DNA of 61,107 nt. Origin: Nesterenkonia massiliensis. Lineage in GTDB: Bacteria > Actinomycetota > Actinomycetes > Actinomycetales > Micrococcaceae. Position 1 is the stretch's first letter. Each line of letters starts with the position of its first letter. This document shows positions 18,518-27,209 of the stretch, piece after piece. A program made the position numbers and the translations under genes. Under the pieces are notes generated by a model. The model searched no databases, was not told where the DNA came from, and saw nothing but the letters and a program-made list of their open reading frames with translations. The stretch is taken from the NCBI RefSeq assembly GCF_000455245.1, contig NZ_HG005168.1, positions 123,061-184,167 on the forward strand, in the 5' to 3' direction.

Positions 18518-20205
18518 CGGCTCGCTTTCGTGGTGAGGGACTCGGCAGTGTCCTGGGCAGAATCCTCCGGTACGGATTCGCTCTGTGCTGACTCGCTCTG
18601 TGCTGACTCGCTCGGGCTGGTTGCGCTCGGGTCGGTTTCGCCAAGCGCATCGCGCAGCGGCCGCTCGGTGTCATCAAGCTCAAACTCGCTGTCCGGACCC
18701 GGTTCGCAGCCGGTCTGCACCCGCTTGTACATCCCGGGGAAGGCGGGCTGCTCCAGCAGCAGCTTGCCGCGCCGATCCTCCGGGGGCAGCTCAATGGGGT
18801 ACTCACCGGAGAAACAGGCGGTGCACAGCGTGGAGCGCGGCTGGCCGGTGGCGGCGATCATGCCATCTTCAGAGATATAGGCCAGGGAGTCTGCGCCCAC
18901 GGCCGCGGTGATCTCCGCAATGGTCGCGCCGTTGGCGATCAGCTCCGCGCGGGTGGCGAAGTCGATGCCGTAGAAGCAGGGCCATTTGATCGGCGGTGAG
19001 GAGATCTTCACGTGGACCTCGGCCGCGCCGGCCTCTTTGAGCATCCGCACAATGGCACGCTGGGTGTTGCCGCGAACAATCGAATCGTCGACGACGACGA
19101 CCCTCTTTCCGCGCACCACATGGGCCTGGACATTGAGCTTCAGTCGAATACCCAGCTGACGCAGGGTCTGCGAGGGTTGGATGAAGGTACGGCCCACATA
19201 CGCATTCTTGATGAATCCCTGGGCAAAGGGCAGCCCGGACTCCTCGGCGTAGCCCACCGCGGCCGGGGTGCCTGATTCCGGCACGGGGATGACAATATCG
19301 GCGTCGTGGGTGTCCTCACGTGCCAGCTGACGCCCCATCTCCACACGGGATTCGTAGACGCTACGGCCGTTGATACTAGCGTCTGGCCGGGCCAGGTAGA
19401 CGTATTCGAAGACGCAGCGGGCCGGTTTGGCCTCGGCGAAGCGGTGGCTGCGGATGCCGTCGGCGTCGATGGCGATGAACTCGCCGGGCTCGATCTCGCG
19501 AATGATCGAGGCACCGACGGTGGCCAGTGCCGACTGCTCCGAGGCCACTACCCAGCCGCGGTCGAGCCGACCCAGCACCAGCGGGCGCACGCCCTGCGGG
19601 TCACGGGCGGCGTAGAGCGTGTTCTCATCCATGAACACCAGACAGAACGCACCCTTAAGCGTGGGCAGCAGCGCCAGTGCCTGTTCTTCCAGGGATTCCC
19701 CGGGCTGGTCGCGCAGCAGCGCGGTCACCAGGGCGGTGTCTGTGGTGTTGCCCTGGGCCAGCTCGCCGAAGTCAGTGCGTCCGTGACGCTCCACGATCCG
19801 GTCATAGAGGTCAGCGGAGTTGGTGAGGTTGCCGTTATGCCCCAGGGCTACGGTCCCGTGCGGGGTAGCGCCGAGGGTGGGCTGCCCGTTGGACCACTGG
19901 TTGCCGCCGGTGGTGGAGTAGCGGCAGTGTCCCAGGGCGATATGACCGGTCAGGGCGCTCAGCGTGGATTCATCGAACACCTGGGAGACCAGGCCGACGT
20001 CCTTGTACACCTTGATGTGCTTGCCGTCGCTGGTGGCGATTCCGGCAGATTCCTGACCGCGGTGTTGCAGGGCGTAGAGGCCGTAATAGGCCAGCTTGGA
20101 GACTTCCTCCCCAGGTGCCCAGACACCGATGACCCCGCATTCATCCTGTGGCAGGGGGTCCTCGTCAAGAAGGTTGTGGTTCAGGCGACCGTCGGGGCGG
20201 GCCAT
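18514..20205 (-). CDS. purF: Amidophosphoribosyltransferase
   Basis: A 563-residue PurF, first committed step of purine synthesis (PRPP plus Gln to phosphoribosylamine). A short propeptide precedes Cys23 (D-E-C-G-V-I-G), the N-terminal nucleophile of the glutaminase domain. H-C-R-Y-S-T-T-G and G-H-N-G-N-L-T are Gln-site motifs; V-V-V-V-D-D-S-I-V-R-G-N-T is the PRPP loop. The last 70 or so residues extend past the catalytic core and hold a Ser/Gln/Glu repeat (S-E-S-A-Q units, encoded by 15-bp repeats at 18581-18610). purM follows with a 4-bp overlap; a small membrane protein gene lies 4 bp upstream. Confidence 0.98.
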   Translation of the reverse strand: MARPDGRLNHNLLDEDPLPQDECGVIGVWAPGEEVSKLAYYGLYALQHRGQESAGIATSDGKHIKVYKDVGLVSQVFDESTLSALTGHIALGHCRYSTTGGNQWSNGQPTLGATPHGTVALGHNGNLTNSADLYDRIVERHGRTDFGELAQGNTTDTALVTALLRDQPGESLEEQALALLPTLKGAFCLVFMDENTLYAARDPQGVRPLVLGRLDRGWVVASEQSALATVGASIIREIEPGEFIAIDADGIRSHRFAEAKPARCVFEYVYLARPDASINGRSVYESRVEMGRQLAREDTHDADIVIPVPESGTPAAVGYAEESGLPFAQGFIKNAYVGRTFIQPSQTLRQLGIRLKLNVQAHVVRGKRVVVVDDSIVRGNTQRAIVRMLKEAGAAEVHVKISSPPIKWPCFYGIDFATRAELIANGATIAEITAAVGADSLAYISEDGMIAATGQPRSTLCTACFSGEYPIELPPEDRRGKLLLEQPAFPGMYKRVQTGCEPGPDSEFELDDTERPLRDALGETDPSATSPSESAQSESAQSESVPEDSAQDTAESLTTKASR

Positions 20206-20209
20206 GCGG

Positions 20210-20491
20210 CTACTTCCTCTCCGCGGGGGTGATGTCGTAAGTGGACGCTCGACGCCGTAGGACCTTCTCCGTGGCCAACCAGGCGGTTGCGCTGAGGGCC
20301 AGCGCCGGTAGGCAGTACACGAAAGTCATATATCCCAGGGATGCCGGGCGGCTGTAGTTCTCCGCTGGGGCTGTGGCGTAGACAGTGATCACGGCTGCGG
20401 TGAAGGCCACCGCCAGCCCAGCCACGAGAAACGGGACGAGCTTAGGGGTGGTACGAACTGTCACCTGACGGCGCTGCTCGTGAGAAGGCAT
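20210..20491 (-). CDS. Small two-TM membrane protein upstream of purF
   Basis: A 93-residue protein with a basic N-terminus (Q-R-R-Q-V-T-V-R-T), two hydrophobic segments (about 18-40 and 52-72) and a charged tail (L-R-R-R-A-S). It ends 4 bp before purF and is probably co-transcribed with it. Family unknown to me; similar small membrane proteins next to purF are common in related actinobacteria (recollection, unchecked). Confidence 0.75.
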   Translation of the reverse strand: MPSHEQRRQVTVRTTPKLVPFLVAGLAVAFTAAVITVYATAPAENYSRPASLGYMTFVYCLPALALSATAWLATEKVLRRRASTYDITPAERK

Positions 20492-20557
20492 GGGCCCAAG
20501 TCTACCGGGTACGCGCGGTGCCGATTCCCGGGGTGGAGGAGCTCACCTCCGGGCTGA

Positions 20558-22108
20558 TCACTCCTCATCCTCATCCATCCAGTCGAAGGTGCGGGTGACG
20601 GCCTTCTTCCAACGCCGCATCAGCCGTGCGCGTTCCTCGGGGGTGATCTGGGGTGTCCAGCGCTTATCCTCCACCCAGTTGGCACCGACCTCATCGACCG
20701 ACTCCCAGAACCCCACAGCGAGGCCCGCTGCGTAGGCAACGCCCAGAGCCGTGGTCTCAATGACCGCGGGGCGGATGACGTCGACCCCGAGCACGTCTGC
20801 TTGGAACTGCATGAGCGTCTCATTGACCACCATGCCACCGTCGACCTTCAGCTCTGTGAGTGCATCGAAAGCATCAGCACTCATCGCTTCGACGACCTCA
20901 GCGGACTGATAGGCCACAGACTCCAGAGCCGCGCGGCAGATGTGGTTCTGATCCGCGAAACGCGTCAGGCCTGTGATGACCCCGCGTGCGTCGGAGCGCC
21001 AGTGTGGGGCGAAGAGGCCGGAGAACGCTGGAACGATGAACACCCCGCCGTTGTCCTTGACCCGCTTCGCTTTGGTCTCCACATCAGGAGCCGAGGAGAT
21101 GAGCTGGAGTGAATCGCGCAGCCACTGCACCAGGGAGCCGGTCACGGCGATGGAACCCTCCAAGGCATAGACCGGCTTCTGTTTGCCCAGCTGATAGGCA
21201 ACTGTGGTGAGCAGCCCGTTCTCTGAGGCGACGATCTTCTCCCCGGTGTTCATCAGCATGAAGTTGCCCGTGCCGTAGGTGTTCTTGCCCTGCCCGGGGG
21301 TGAAGCATGCCTGGCCGAAGGTGGCTGCCTGCTGGTCGCCCAGAATGCCGGCGATGGGGGTGTCGATCAGTAATGAGTCCCGTCGTCCGTGGCCGTAGAT
21401 CTCCGAGGATGAGCGGATCTCCGGAAGCATGGAGAGCGGGATGCCCATATCTGCTGCGATCTCCTCGTTCCAGTCGAGGGTGTCGATATTCATCAGCAGC
21501 GTGCGTGAGGCGTTGGTGACGTCGGTGACGTGAAGCCCGTCAGTGAGGTTCCAGATCAACCAGGAATCAGTGGTGCCGAAGAGCAGATCTCCGGCTTCAG
21601 CACGTTCGCGAGCACCTTCAACGTTGTCCAGAATCCAGCGGATCTTGGGACCGGCGAAATAGGTCGCCAGCGGCAGTCCCGTTCGTTCCTTATAACGGTC
21701 GACCCCACCCTCGGCTGCCAGTTCGTCACAGATCCCCTGAGTCCGGGTGTCCTGCCAGACGATCGCGTGATAGATCGGTTCTCCGGTGTGCCGGTCCCAC
21801 ACGAGTGTTGTTTCGCGCTGATTGGTGATGCCCACTGCGGCCAACGAGTGCCGATTCACATCAGCATCGGCCAGTGCAAGTCCGATCACCTCGCGAGTGT
21901 TGCGAAGAATCTCGCGTGCATCGTGCTCCACCCACCCTGCGCGGGGGAAGATCTGCTGGTGCTCTCGCTGGCCGGAGCTGACTAAGCGCCCGGTGCGATC
22001 AAAGACCACTGCACGGGTAGAAGTGGTGCCCTGATCGATGGAGAGGACGTACTTCTTTTCAGCGTCGCGATGCTGGGCGGTCGGGGCTGGGGCTGTCGTC
22101 ATTGACAT
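20558..22108 (-). CDS. glpK: Glycerol kinase
   Basis: A 516-residue FGGY-family kinase converting glycerol plus ATP to sn-glycerol-3-phosphate. Seen are [12 protein letters not shown] near residue 23, [16 protein letters not shown], and a C-terminal D-G-G-M-V-V-N substrate/ATP motif. ATG at 22108 or the second ATG two codons later could be used. It lies 75 bp after glpD on the same strand. No glpF facilitator is seen nearby, so glycerol entry must come from elsewhere. Confidence 0.98.
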   Translation of the reverse strand: MSMTTAPAPTAQHRDAEKKYVLSIDQGTTSTRAVVFDRTGRLVSSGQREHQQIFPRAGWVEHDAREILRNTREVIGLALADADVNRHSLAAVGITNQRETTLVWDRHTGEPIYHAIVWQDTRTQGICDELAAEGGVDRYKERTGLPLATYFAGPKIRWILDNVEGARERAEAGDLLFGTTDSWLIWNLTDGLHVTDVTNASRTLLMNIDTLDWNEEIAADMGIPLSMLPEIRSSSEIYGHGRRDSLLIDTPIAGILGDQQAATFGQACFTPGQGKNTYGTGNFMLMNTGEKIVASENGLLTTVAYQLGKQKPVYALEGSIAVTGSLVQWLRDSLQLISSAPDVETKAKRVKDNGGVFIVPAFSGLFAPHWRSDARGVITGLTRFADQNHICRAALESVAYQSAEVVEAMSADAFDALTELKVDGGMVVNETLMQFQADVLGVDVIRPAVIETTALGVAYAAGLAVGFWESVDEVGANWVEDKRWTPQITPEERARLMRRWKKAVTRTFDWMDEDEE

Positions 22109-22183
22109 CTTTCTGCCGAGGATGGAAAGGGAAAGCAGGGGGTTCGCTGGCTGCGCTCTTCCCCCAGTGGATACAGAAGTGCT

Positions 22184-24001
22184 CTAGGTGGTGAGCAGCT
22201 GCTGGTGCACCGGAAGCGCCTCACGCATGGCCTGGGCTGCCTCAGCATCGCTGGCCGTCTGCTCGGCACGCAGATGCGCTTCGACGTAACTGGTGTAGGC
22301 ACGCTTCTCATAGGCCTGGCGGTCCTGGTCCCAGCCGAGTTCTTCAGCCACGACGCCGAGTATCTCATCGAGCGCGCTCAGTCCGCGGTCGGCGACCTCG
22401 TGGAACAGCCGAGTGCGCCGTTCCAGCAGGTCTTCTAAGTGCAGCGCTCCCTCATGCCGCACAGCGTAGACGAACTCGGCGCGCAGGTAGCCAGCGGCGT
22501 CGGAGACTTCCTCGGCGAGCTCAGGCTGTTCGTCGATGAGCGCCAGAAACTCCTCCAGCAGGGATCCGTAGCGGTACAGCAGCCGTTGCGTCGTCTGTGC
22601 CGAGAAGTTGTAGGTGGCTGAGATCTCCGCAGCGCGGTCAGTCCATTCGCCGAAGCCCTGGCCGCCTAGCAACGGCAACTGTTCGGTCAGCGATTCGCGG
22701 TTCTTGAACTGTTCGGAGACTGCGAAGCTCACCGCGTCCTCCGCCATCGATCTGTAAGTGGTGAGCTTACCTCCAGCCACCGCGGTCAGACCCGGGGAAA
22801 GCCGCATTACGGTGTGCTCCCGGGAAATCTTGGCCGAGGCGGCTTCTTCGGACTGTACCGGCTGCAAAAGCGGCCGAAGGCCTGCCCACGTGCCGAGGAC
22901 GTCGTCGCGAGTCAGCCTGGTCTGCAGCACGGCATTGGCGTGTTCCAGGACGTAGTCAATGTCCCTGGCATTGGGGGCAGGCACATCGACGGGCTCATGC
23001 CAGGCGGTATCAGTGGTCCCAATAGACCAGTAGTGTCCCATCGGGATGATGAAGAGCACCGACTTCTCAGTCTGGCTGATGACCCCGACGCCGTCCTGAG
23101 CGGGAATCTTCTCGCGGGGGACGGTGATGTGAATGCCTTTCGAAGCCAGCACTTTGAGTCTGGGGGCAGTGGTCTCCGCGGCAGTGTCATAGGCACGGTT
23201 CTGCTGCTCGCCTGTCCAGGCGCCTGCTGCAAGCAGGGTCTCGGAGGCATGGACGGTGAACTCGCGGCCGGTCTCGCGATCCCGGACGACGACGCCGTGC
23301 ACGCGATCCTCGGCAGATCCCGCTTCCTGCGCAGGCTGCCGCACATAGTCGATGACTTCGGTGCGCGTGGCGATGGCTGCTCCCAGGCTGTGCGCGGAGC
23401 GGGCCAGTGTCAGGACGAGGCGGGCGTCGTCGACCTGGGCGTCGAAGTACTCCAGTGCGCCGATGAACTTCTGCTGATTCAGCCCAGGGAAGCGCCTTGC
23501 CATACCTTTCCTGGTCATATGTCGGTGCAGCGGCGCCCGGGTGCCGCGGGTGAAGAGGGAGCGCAGCCCCTTGCTTCTGGTGGTGGATCCCACGGAGAGT
23601 CCGTCATAGAGCGTCACCCCCGAACCGATGAAGGCCCGATCCAGGAGGGGTTTCTGGAAGGGGAAGATGAAGGGCAGCGGGCGCACCAGGTGCGGGGCTG
23701 TCCGGGTCATCAGGAGGTTTCGCTCACGAAGCGCCTCCGCGACGAGCTTGAAGTCCAGCATCTGGAGGTAGCGCAGTCCTCCGTGGACGAGCTTGGAGGA
23801 CCGGGATGATGTGCCCTGGGCCAGGTCGCGTGCTTCAACGAGCCCCACTTTCAGCCCGCGGGTGGCAGCGTCGAAGGCGGCGGCTGCCCCTACCACACCC
23901 CCGCCAATCACCAAGAGGTCCAGGGGTTTCTCAGCTGTGGTGGCCTCAAGGGTCTCAAGGGCACGGCTGCGTGCGCTGTGGTTGAGTGATCGTGGCTGCA
24001 T
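22184..24001 (-). CDS. glpD: FAD-dependent glycerol-3-phosphate dehydrogenase
   Basis: A 605-residue flavoprotein oxidising glycerol-3-phosphate to DHAP at the membrane and passing electrons to quinone. The Rossmann motif G-G-G-V-V-G is at 33-38 within L-L-V-I-G-G-G-V-V-G; G-T-S-S-R-S-S-K-L-V-H-G-G-L-R-Y-L is the flavin/substrate signature. The C-terminal DAO_C helical domain starts near 440. SD AGAGGA precedes the ATG. First gene of glpD-glpK, divergent from the SorC-type regulator, with a 112-bp shared control region. Confidence 0.97.
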   Translation of the reverse strand: MQPRSLNHSARSRALETLEATTAEKPLDLLVIGGGVVGAAAAFDAATRGLKVGLVEARDLAQGTSSRSSKLVHGGLRYLQMLDFKLVAEALRERNLLMTRTAPHLVRPLPFIFPFQKPLLDRAFIGSGVTLYDGLSVGSTTRSKGLRSLFTRGTRAPLHRHMTRKGMARRFPGLNQQKFIGALEYFDAQVDDARLVLTLARSAHSLGAAIATRTEVIDYVRQPAQEAGSAEDRVHGVVVRDRETGREFTVHASETLLAAGAWTGEQQNRAYDTAAETTAPRLKVLASKGIHITVPREKIPAQDGVGVISQTEKSVLFIIPMGHYWSIGTTDTAWHEPVDVPAPNARDIDYVLEHANAVLQTRLTRDDVLGTWAGLRPLLQPVQSEEAASAKISREHTVMRLSPGLTAVAGGKLTTYRSMAEDAVSFAVSEQFKNRESLTEQLPLLGGQGFGEWTDRAAEISATYNFSAQTTQRLLYRYGSLLEEFLALIDEQPELAEEVSDAAGYLRAEFVYAVRHEGALHLEDLLERRTRLFHEVADRGLSALDEILGVVAEELGWDQDRQAYEKRAYTSYVEAHLRAEQTASDAEAAQAMREALPVHQQLLTT

Positions 24002-24077
24002 AGGTCCTCTTATCGGCGTCGGCGGTGACGGATGCGTTCCTTATCACACACCCGAGAGACAGTTTTCTCAACGGGGG

Positions 24078-24091
24078 TGCACAAACGTGCA
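24078..24091. promoter_or_regulatory. Operator-like inverted repeat between glpD and the SorC-type regulator
   Basis: TGCAC-AAAC-GTGCA is a perfect 5-4-5 inverted repeat lying 23 bp before the regulator ATG and 77 bp before the glpD ATG. Two related sites lie after the regulator gene, upstream of the hydrolase. The likely binder is the SorC-family protein. Confidence 0.6.
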
Positions 24092-24113
24092 GAACCGGGG
24101 ATGATGGGCATTT

Positions 24114-25088
24114 ATGAGTACCTCATTCCGAGAAAAGGCGGAGTTCACGGCTGCACAGATGTACTACGTGCAGAACCGCACCATGGAACACATCGCCCAC
24201 CAAATGGGCGTCTCACGCTCCACCGTCTCCAGGCTGCTACGCGAAGCGCGGGAGCAGGGGATAGTCCGAATCTCAGTTCACCCACCCATGGACCGGGCCA
24301 GCGCGCTTGAACATCAGCTTTCCCAGCTTTTTGGGGTCAACGCCCATGTGGCGCAGGCAGGGACCCGGGATTCCGCTGCGCACCGCGCGGACGCCGCCGC
24401 GGTTCTGGCTGCAGCAGTGCTGGATCAACTGGTGGAACCCAACAGTATTGTGGGTTTGGCATGGGGGGCCACCATGACATCGGTGGTCCGGCGGCTGCAA
24501 GGTCGCGAGGTCCCCGGCGTGCAGGCGGTGCAGCTCAACGGGGCGGTCAACTCGCAACCGGAGTTCATGGACTCCCCCTCAGGGATCAACCTGGGTATGG
24601 GAGTAGTGGAACACTTCGCACGGGCCTATGACGGCCGTGCGCATCTGTTCGCGGTTCCCGCCTTCTTCGACTATGAGCAGACCAAGCAGGCGCTCTGGCG
24701 GGAGCGTTCAACCCGCAGGATTCTGGATATGCAGCGCAGAGTGTCACTGGCCGTCTTCGGCGTGGGGACCTTTTCCGGGGGTGCGCCGTCACAGGTTTAC
24801 TCCGAGGGGTATCTCAGCCGCGAAGACCTGGATCAGCTCAATGCCGAACGGGCTGTCGGAGATGTCTGCACCGTCTTCCTCCGCGGTGACGGCTCCTGGA
24901 GGGATATCGAACTGAACAGCCGGTGCTCGGGAATGCCACCTGATGTGCTGCGCCGAATTCCGCGTCGGCTGTGTGTGGTCAACAGTCCCCATAAGGTTAC
25001 GGCGCTGCGGGCGGTGCTGGAGGCGGGACTGGTCACCGACCTGGTGCTAGATCAGAGCACCGCCAGTGCCCTGGCCCACGGACGCTGA
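24114..25088 (+). CDS. SorC/DeoR-subfamily sugar-phosphate-responsive regulator
   Basis: A 324-residue protein. The N-terminal helix-turn-helix (about 10-60) reads A-A-Q-M-Y-Y-V-Q-N-R-T-M-E-H-I-A then S-R-S-T-V-S-R-L-L-R-E-A-R, the SorC signature. The sugar-binding domain (about 65-320) has V-G-L-A-W-G-A-T-M and V-V-N-S-P-H-K-V-T-A-L-R. Effectors in the family are phosphorylated sugars; with glpD/glpK divergent, glycerol-3-phosphate or DHAP is a reasonable guess. The inverted repeats at 24078, 25112 and 25186 are candidate binding sites. Confidence 0.93.
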   Translation: MSTSFREKAEFTAAQMYYVQNRTMEHIAHQMGVSRSTVSRLLREAREQGIVRISVHPPMDRASALEHQLSQLFGVNAHVAQAGTRDSAAHRADAAAVLAAAVLDQLVEPNSIVGLAWGATMTSVVRRLQGREVPGVQAVQLNGAVNSQPEFMDSPSGINLGMGVVEHFARAYDGRAHLFAVPAFFDYEQTKQALWRERSTRRILDMQRRVSLAVFGVGTFSGGAPSQVYSEGYLSREDLDQLNAERAVGDVCTVFLRGDGSWRDIELNSRCSGMPPDVLRRIPRRLCVVNSPHKVTALRAVLEAGLVTDLVLDQSTASALAHGR

Positions 25089-25111
25089 GCGGCCCGCGCG
25101 CGGCGCCGTCG

Positions 25112-25125
25112 TGCGCATCTGTTCA
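25112..25125. promoter_or_regulatory. Operator-like site 1 upstream of the membrane hydrolase
   Basis: TGCGC-ATCT-GTTCA has the same 5-4-5 layout as the glpD-side site and shares GTGC/GTTCACC context with the next site. It lies 24 bp after the SorC gene and 74 bp (about seven helical turns) before its partner, compatible with cooperative binding. The symmetry is imperfect. Confidence 0.45.
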
Positions 25126-25185
25126 CCACAGTCAGGCGAGAGGAGGGCTCTTAGCCCAGGTGTTCCGAGGGCTTCTGAGCAACTG

Positions 25186-25199
25186 TGCACGTATGTTCA
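25186..25199. promoter_or_regulatory. Operator-like site 2 upstream of the membrane hydrolase
   Basis: TGCAC-GTAT-GTTCA differs by one arm base from a perfect repeat; with flanks, GTGCACGTATGTTCACC matches site 1 at 14 of 17 positions. It lies 69 bp before the hydrolase ATG at 25268. Its presence argues against the earlier in-frame start at 25160, which would put the site inside coding sequence. Confidence 0.5.
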
Positions 25200-25267
25200 C
25201 CTCTGTGGGCTGGATCACCACGGGCTGCCTACGCTGTCTCAGAATCACTCAGCACAAGGAGGGCACG

Positions 25268-27106
25268 ATGGTGACAATGAAGTCGCGCAAGATATGGGTA
25301 TGGCTGGCGGTGTCATTGGTTCTGATGCTGACCAGCGCAATGGGCGCATCGTTCGTCCAGACTTCCGGCGGCGACGTCGAAGTCAAAGATCTGCAGTGGG
25401 AGACGTCCCAGGGCGTATCCATGAGCGGTCTGCTGCTGGTCCCTGAAGGGGCATCAGCCGAGGCCCCCGCCCCGGGCATCGTGGTCAGCCACGGGATGTA
25501 CAACAACCGGGAGATGCAGGAGGCGAACTACGTCGAACTCTCGCGTCGGGGCTACGTGGTGCTGTCCATGGACATGTACTCCCACGGGTGGTCCGAGCCC
25601 GTTGCCGATATCGGCACGCTGACCACAGGGATGTATCAGGCGGTCAGCAAGATCTCGACCCTGGACTACGTCGACACTGATCGCATAGGCATCACCGGTC
25701 ACTCGCTGGGAGGAATGTCCAGCAACGTTGCAGTGCAGCTGGACAATGAGTTCGGCACCGACCTGATATCGGCTGTTCTGATCAACTCCGCCGACGCCGT
25801 CTACTCGGACCCGGAGACCGCGGAATTCGTCAACATCTATGGCTCCCGGGACGTGGGCATCATTGCCCCGCAGTATGACGAGTTCTTCTTCGACGACGTC
25901 GATGACCAGGGTCAGACCACTGCAGCGCGAGACTTCATCGATTACTCCAACGCCCAATCATTCCTGCACTTCGGCACGGACCCCGGCCAGGACCGCCGGG
26001 AACCAGGGGAGTTCTACACCCAGGATGTCGACGGGGAAGAGGCGTTGCGGATCATTCACAATCCCGCCATCACCCACGCCTGGTCGCACTTTTCTCATCA
26101 GGCCACCGAGTCCACCATCGAATTCTTCGATGAAGCTCTAGGTGCTCCCGAGCCGGTTCCCGCAGGTCAGCAGGTGTGGCAGTGGAAAGCTGCGTTCAAC
26201 GCACTGGGCCTGATCGGTTTTGGAATCTTCGTGGTGAGCGTGACGCTGGTGCTGGTCCGCAGTACCTTCTTCCGCAGCCTGGCAGTGGCTGAGCCAGTGC
26301 GTATCCGGCACGCAGATCGAGCAGGAAAAGTATGGTTCTGGACAACGCTCACCGCCGCTGCGATCTTCGCTGGTGTGTCCTACCTACCGATCCTGACCTC
26401 GGTGGATTCCTTCACCGTAGCAGGGGGCGGTTGGGCGCAGAGCTCCCCCTACGGAATCGGCATGTGGGCAGCGGCCAACGGTCTATTCATCCTGCTGATG
26501 CTCGCCCTGTTTTACACGTTCTACATCCGCCCGCGCGGCGTCAGCCTCGCTGACCGGGGTCTTACCCTCACTCTGGCGGGGGGCGGCAAGACAGTGCTGC
26601 TGGCTCTGACAGTGGTGGGTGCGTCCTTCCTGACGGTCTTCCTCACGGATTACTTCTTCAAGACGGACTTCCGGCTGTGGACCTTGGCCGTGAAGCCATT
26701 CCCTGTGGAGACATTCTGGACTGCGCTCTTCCCGACCCTGCCGTTGCTGCTGATCTACTTCGTGGCAGCCTCAGTGGCGGCCAATGCGATCAACTTTGTG
26801 CAGATCGGTCGGAGGAAGCTGGAAGGTGAATGGGTCAACACCACAGTACTGGCGGTCTTCAGTGTTCTGCCGGTAGTCGCAGTGCTGCTGGTGCAGTACA
26901 CCGGGTTCTTCACCACAGGCTTCCTGCCCTTCGGTGATGCCAATATGCAGACTGTCTGGCTCTACACCTTCCTGGTGATCCTTCCCGTCACCACCGTGAT
27001 TTCCAGGAAGATCTACCGCGAGACGAACAACCCTTACCTGCCGGGGTTGATCAATGGTCTGCTGGTGACGCTGATCGCTTCATCCAACACACTGACCTGG
27101 GCCTAG
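25268..27106 (+). CDS. Membrane-embedded alpha/beta hydrolase, substrate unknown
   Basis: A 612-residue protein; the ATG at 25268 follows a strong AAGGAGGG. A signal-anchor segment (about 8-28) precedes an extracytoplasmic alpha/beta hydrolase domain (about 35-310) with V-V-S-H-G-M-Y (oxyanion region), G-I-T-G-H-S-L-G-G (nucleophile Ser) and a late His in T-H-A-W-S-H-F. The second half has about seven to nine transmembrane segments. Serine hydrolases fused to a polytopic domain are known as hypothetical proteins but have no settled function. Co-direction with the SorC gene and shared operator-like sites link it to glycerol metabolism; a lipid or glycerol-ester substrate is possible (inference). 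A terminator follows. Confidence 0.85.
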   Translation: MVTMKSRKIWVWLAVSLVLMLTSAMGASFVQTSGGDVEVKDLQWETSQGVSMSGLLLVPEGASAEAPAPGIVVSHGMYNNREMQEANYVELSRRGYVVLSMDMYSHGWSEPVADIGTLTTGMYQAVSKISTLDYVDTDRIGITGHSLGGMSSNVAVQLDNEFGTDLISAVLINSADAVYSDPETAEFVNIYGSRDVGIIAPQYDEFFFDDVDDQGQTTAARDFIDYSNAQSFLHFGTDPGQDRREPGEFYTQDVDGEEALRIIHNPAITHAWSHFSHQATESTIEFFDEALGAPEPVPAGQQVWQWKAAFNALGLIGFGIFVVSVTLVLVRSTFFRSLAVAEPVRIRHADRAGKVWFWTTLTAAAIFAGVSYLPILTSVDSFTVAGGGWAQSSPYGIGMWAAANGLFILLMLALFYTFYIRPRGVSLADRGLTLTLAGGGKTVLLALTVVGASFLTVFLTDYFFKTDFRLWTLAVKPFPVETFWTALFPTLPLLLIYFVAASVAANAINFVQIGRRKLEGEWVNTTVLAVFSVLPVVAVLLVQYTGFFTTGFLPFGDANMQTVWLYTFLVILPVTTVISRKIYRETNNPYLPGLINGLLVTLIASSNTLTWA

Positions 27107-27120
27107 TCTCCAGATAATAA

Positions 27121-27165
27121 AGGTGGGGGCCATCTTCGCGAGAGCGGGGTGGCCCCCACCTCTTT
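27121..27165. terminator. Bidirectional intrinsic terminator
   Basis: AGGTGGGGGCCA (27121-27132) pairs perfectly with TGGCCCCCACCT (27150-27161), a 12-bp GC-rich stem with a 17-nt loop. On the plus strand CTTTGTG follows; on the minus strand TTTATTATC follows. It can end both the hydrolase gene and the convergent acyltransferase gene. Confidence 0.9.
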
Positions 27166-27209
27166 GTGCTCGGAGAGGGGCGAGGTTCCGAATTGCGGCC
27201 TACAGCGGA

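Noticed and set aside
25160-25267. Earlier in-frame start of the alpha/beta hydrolase
   Set aside because: No SD, would bury an operator-like site in coding sequence, and places 36 odd residues before a good signal anchor; ATG 25268 has AAGGAGGG.
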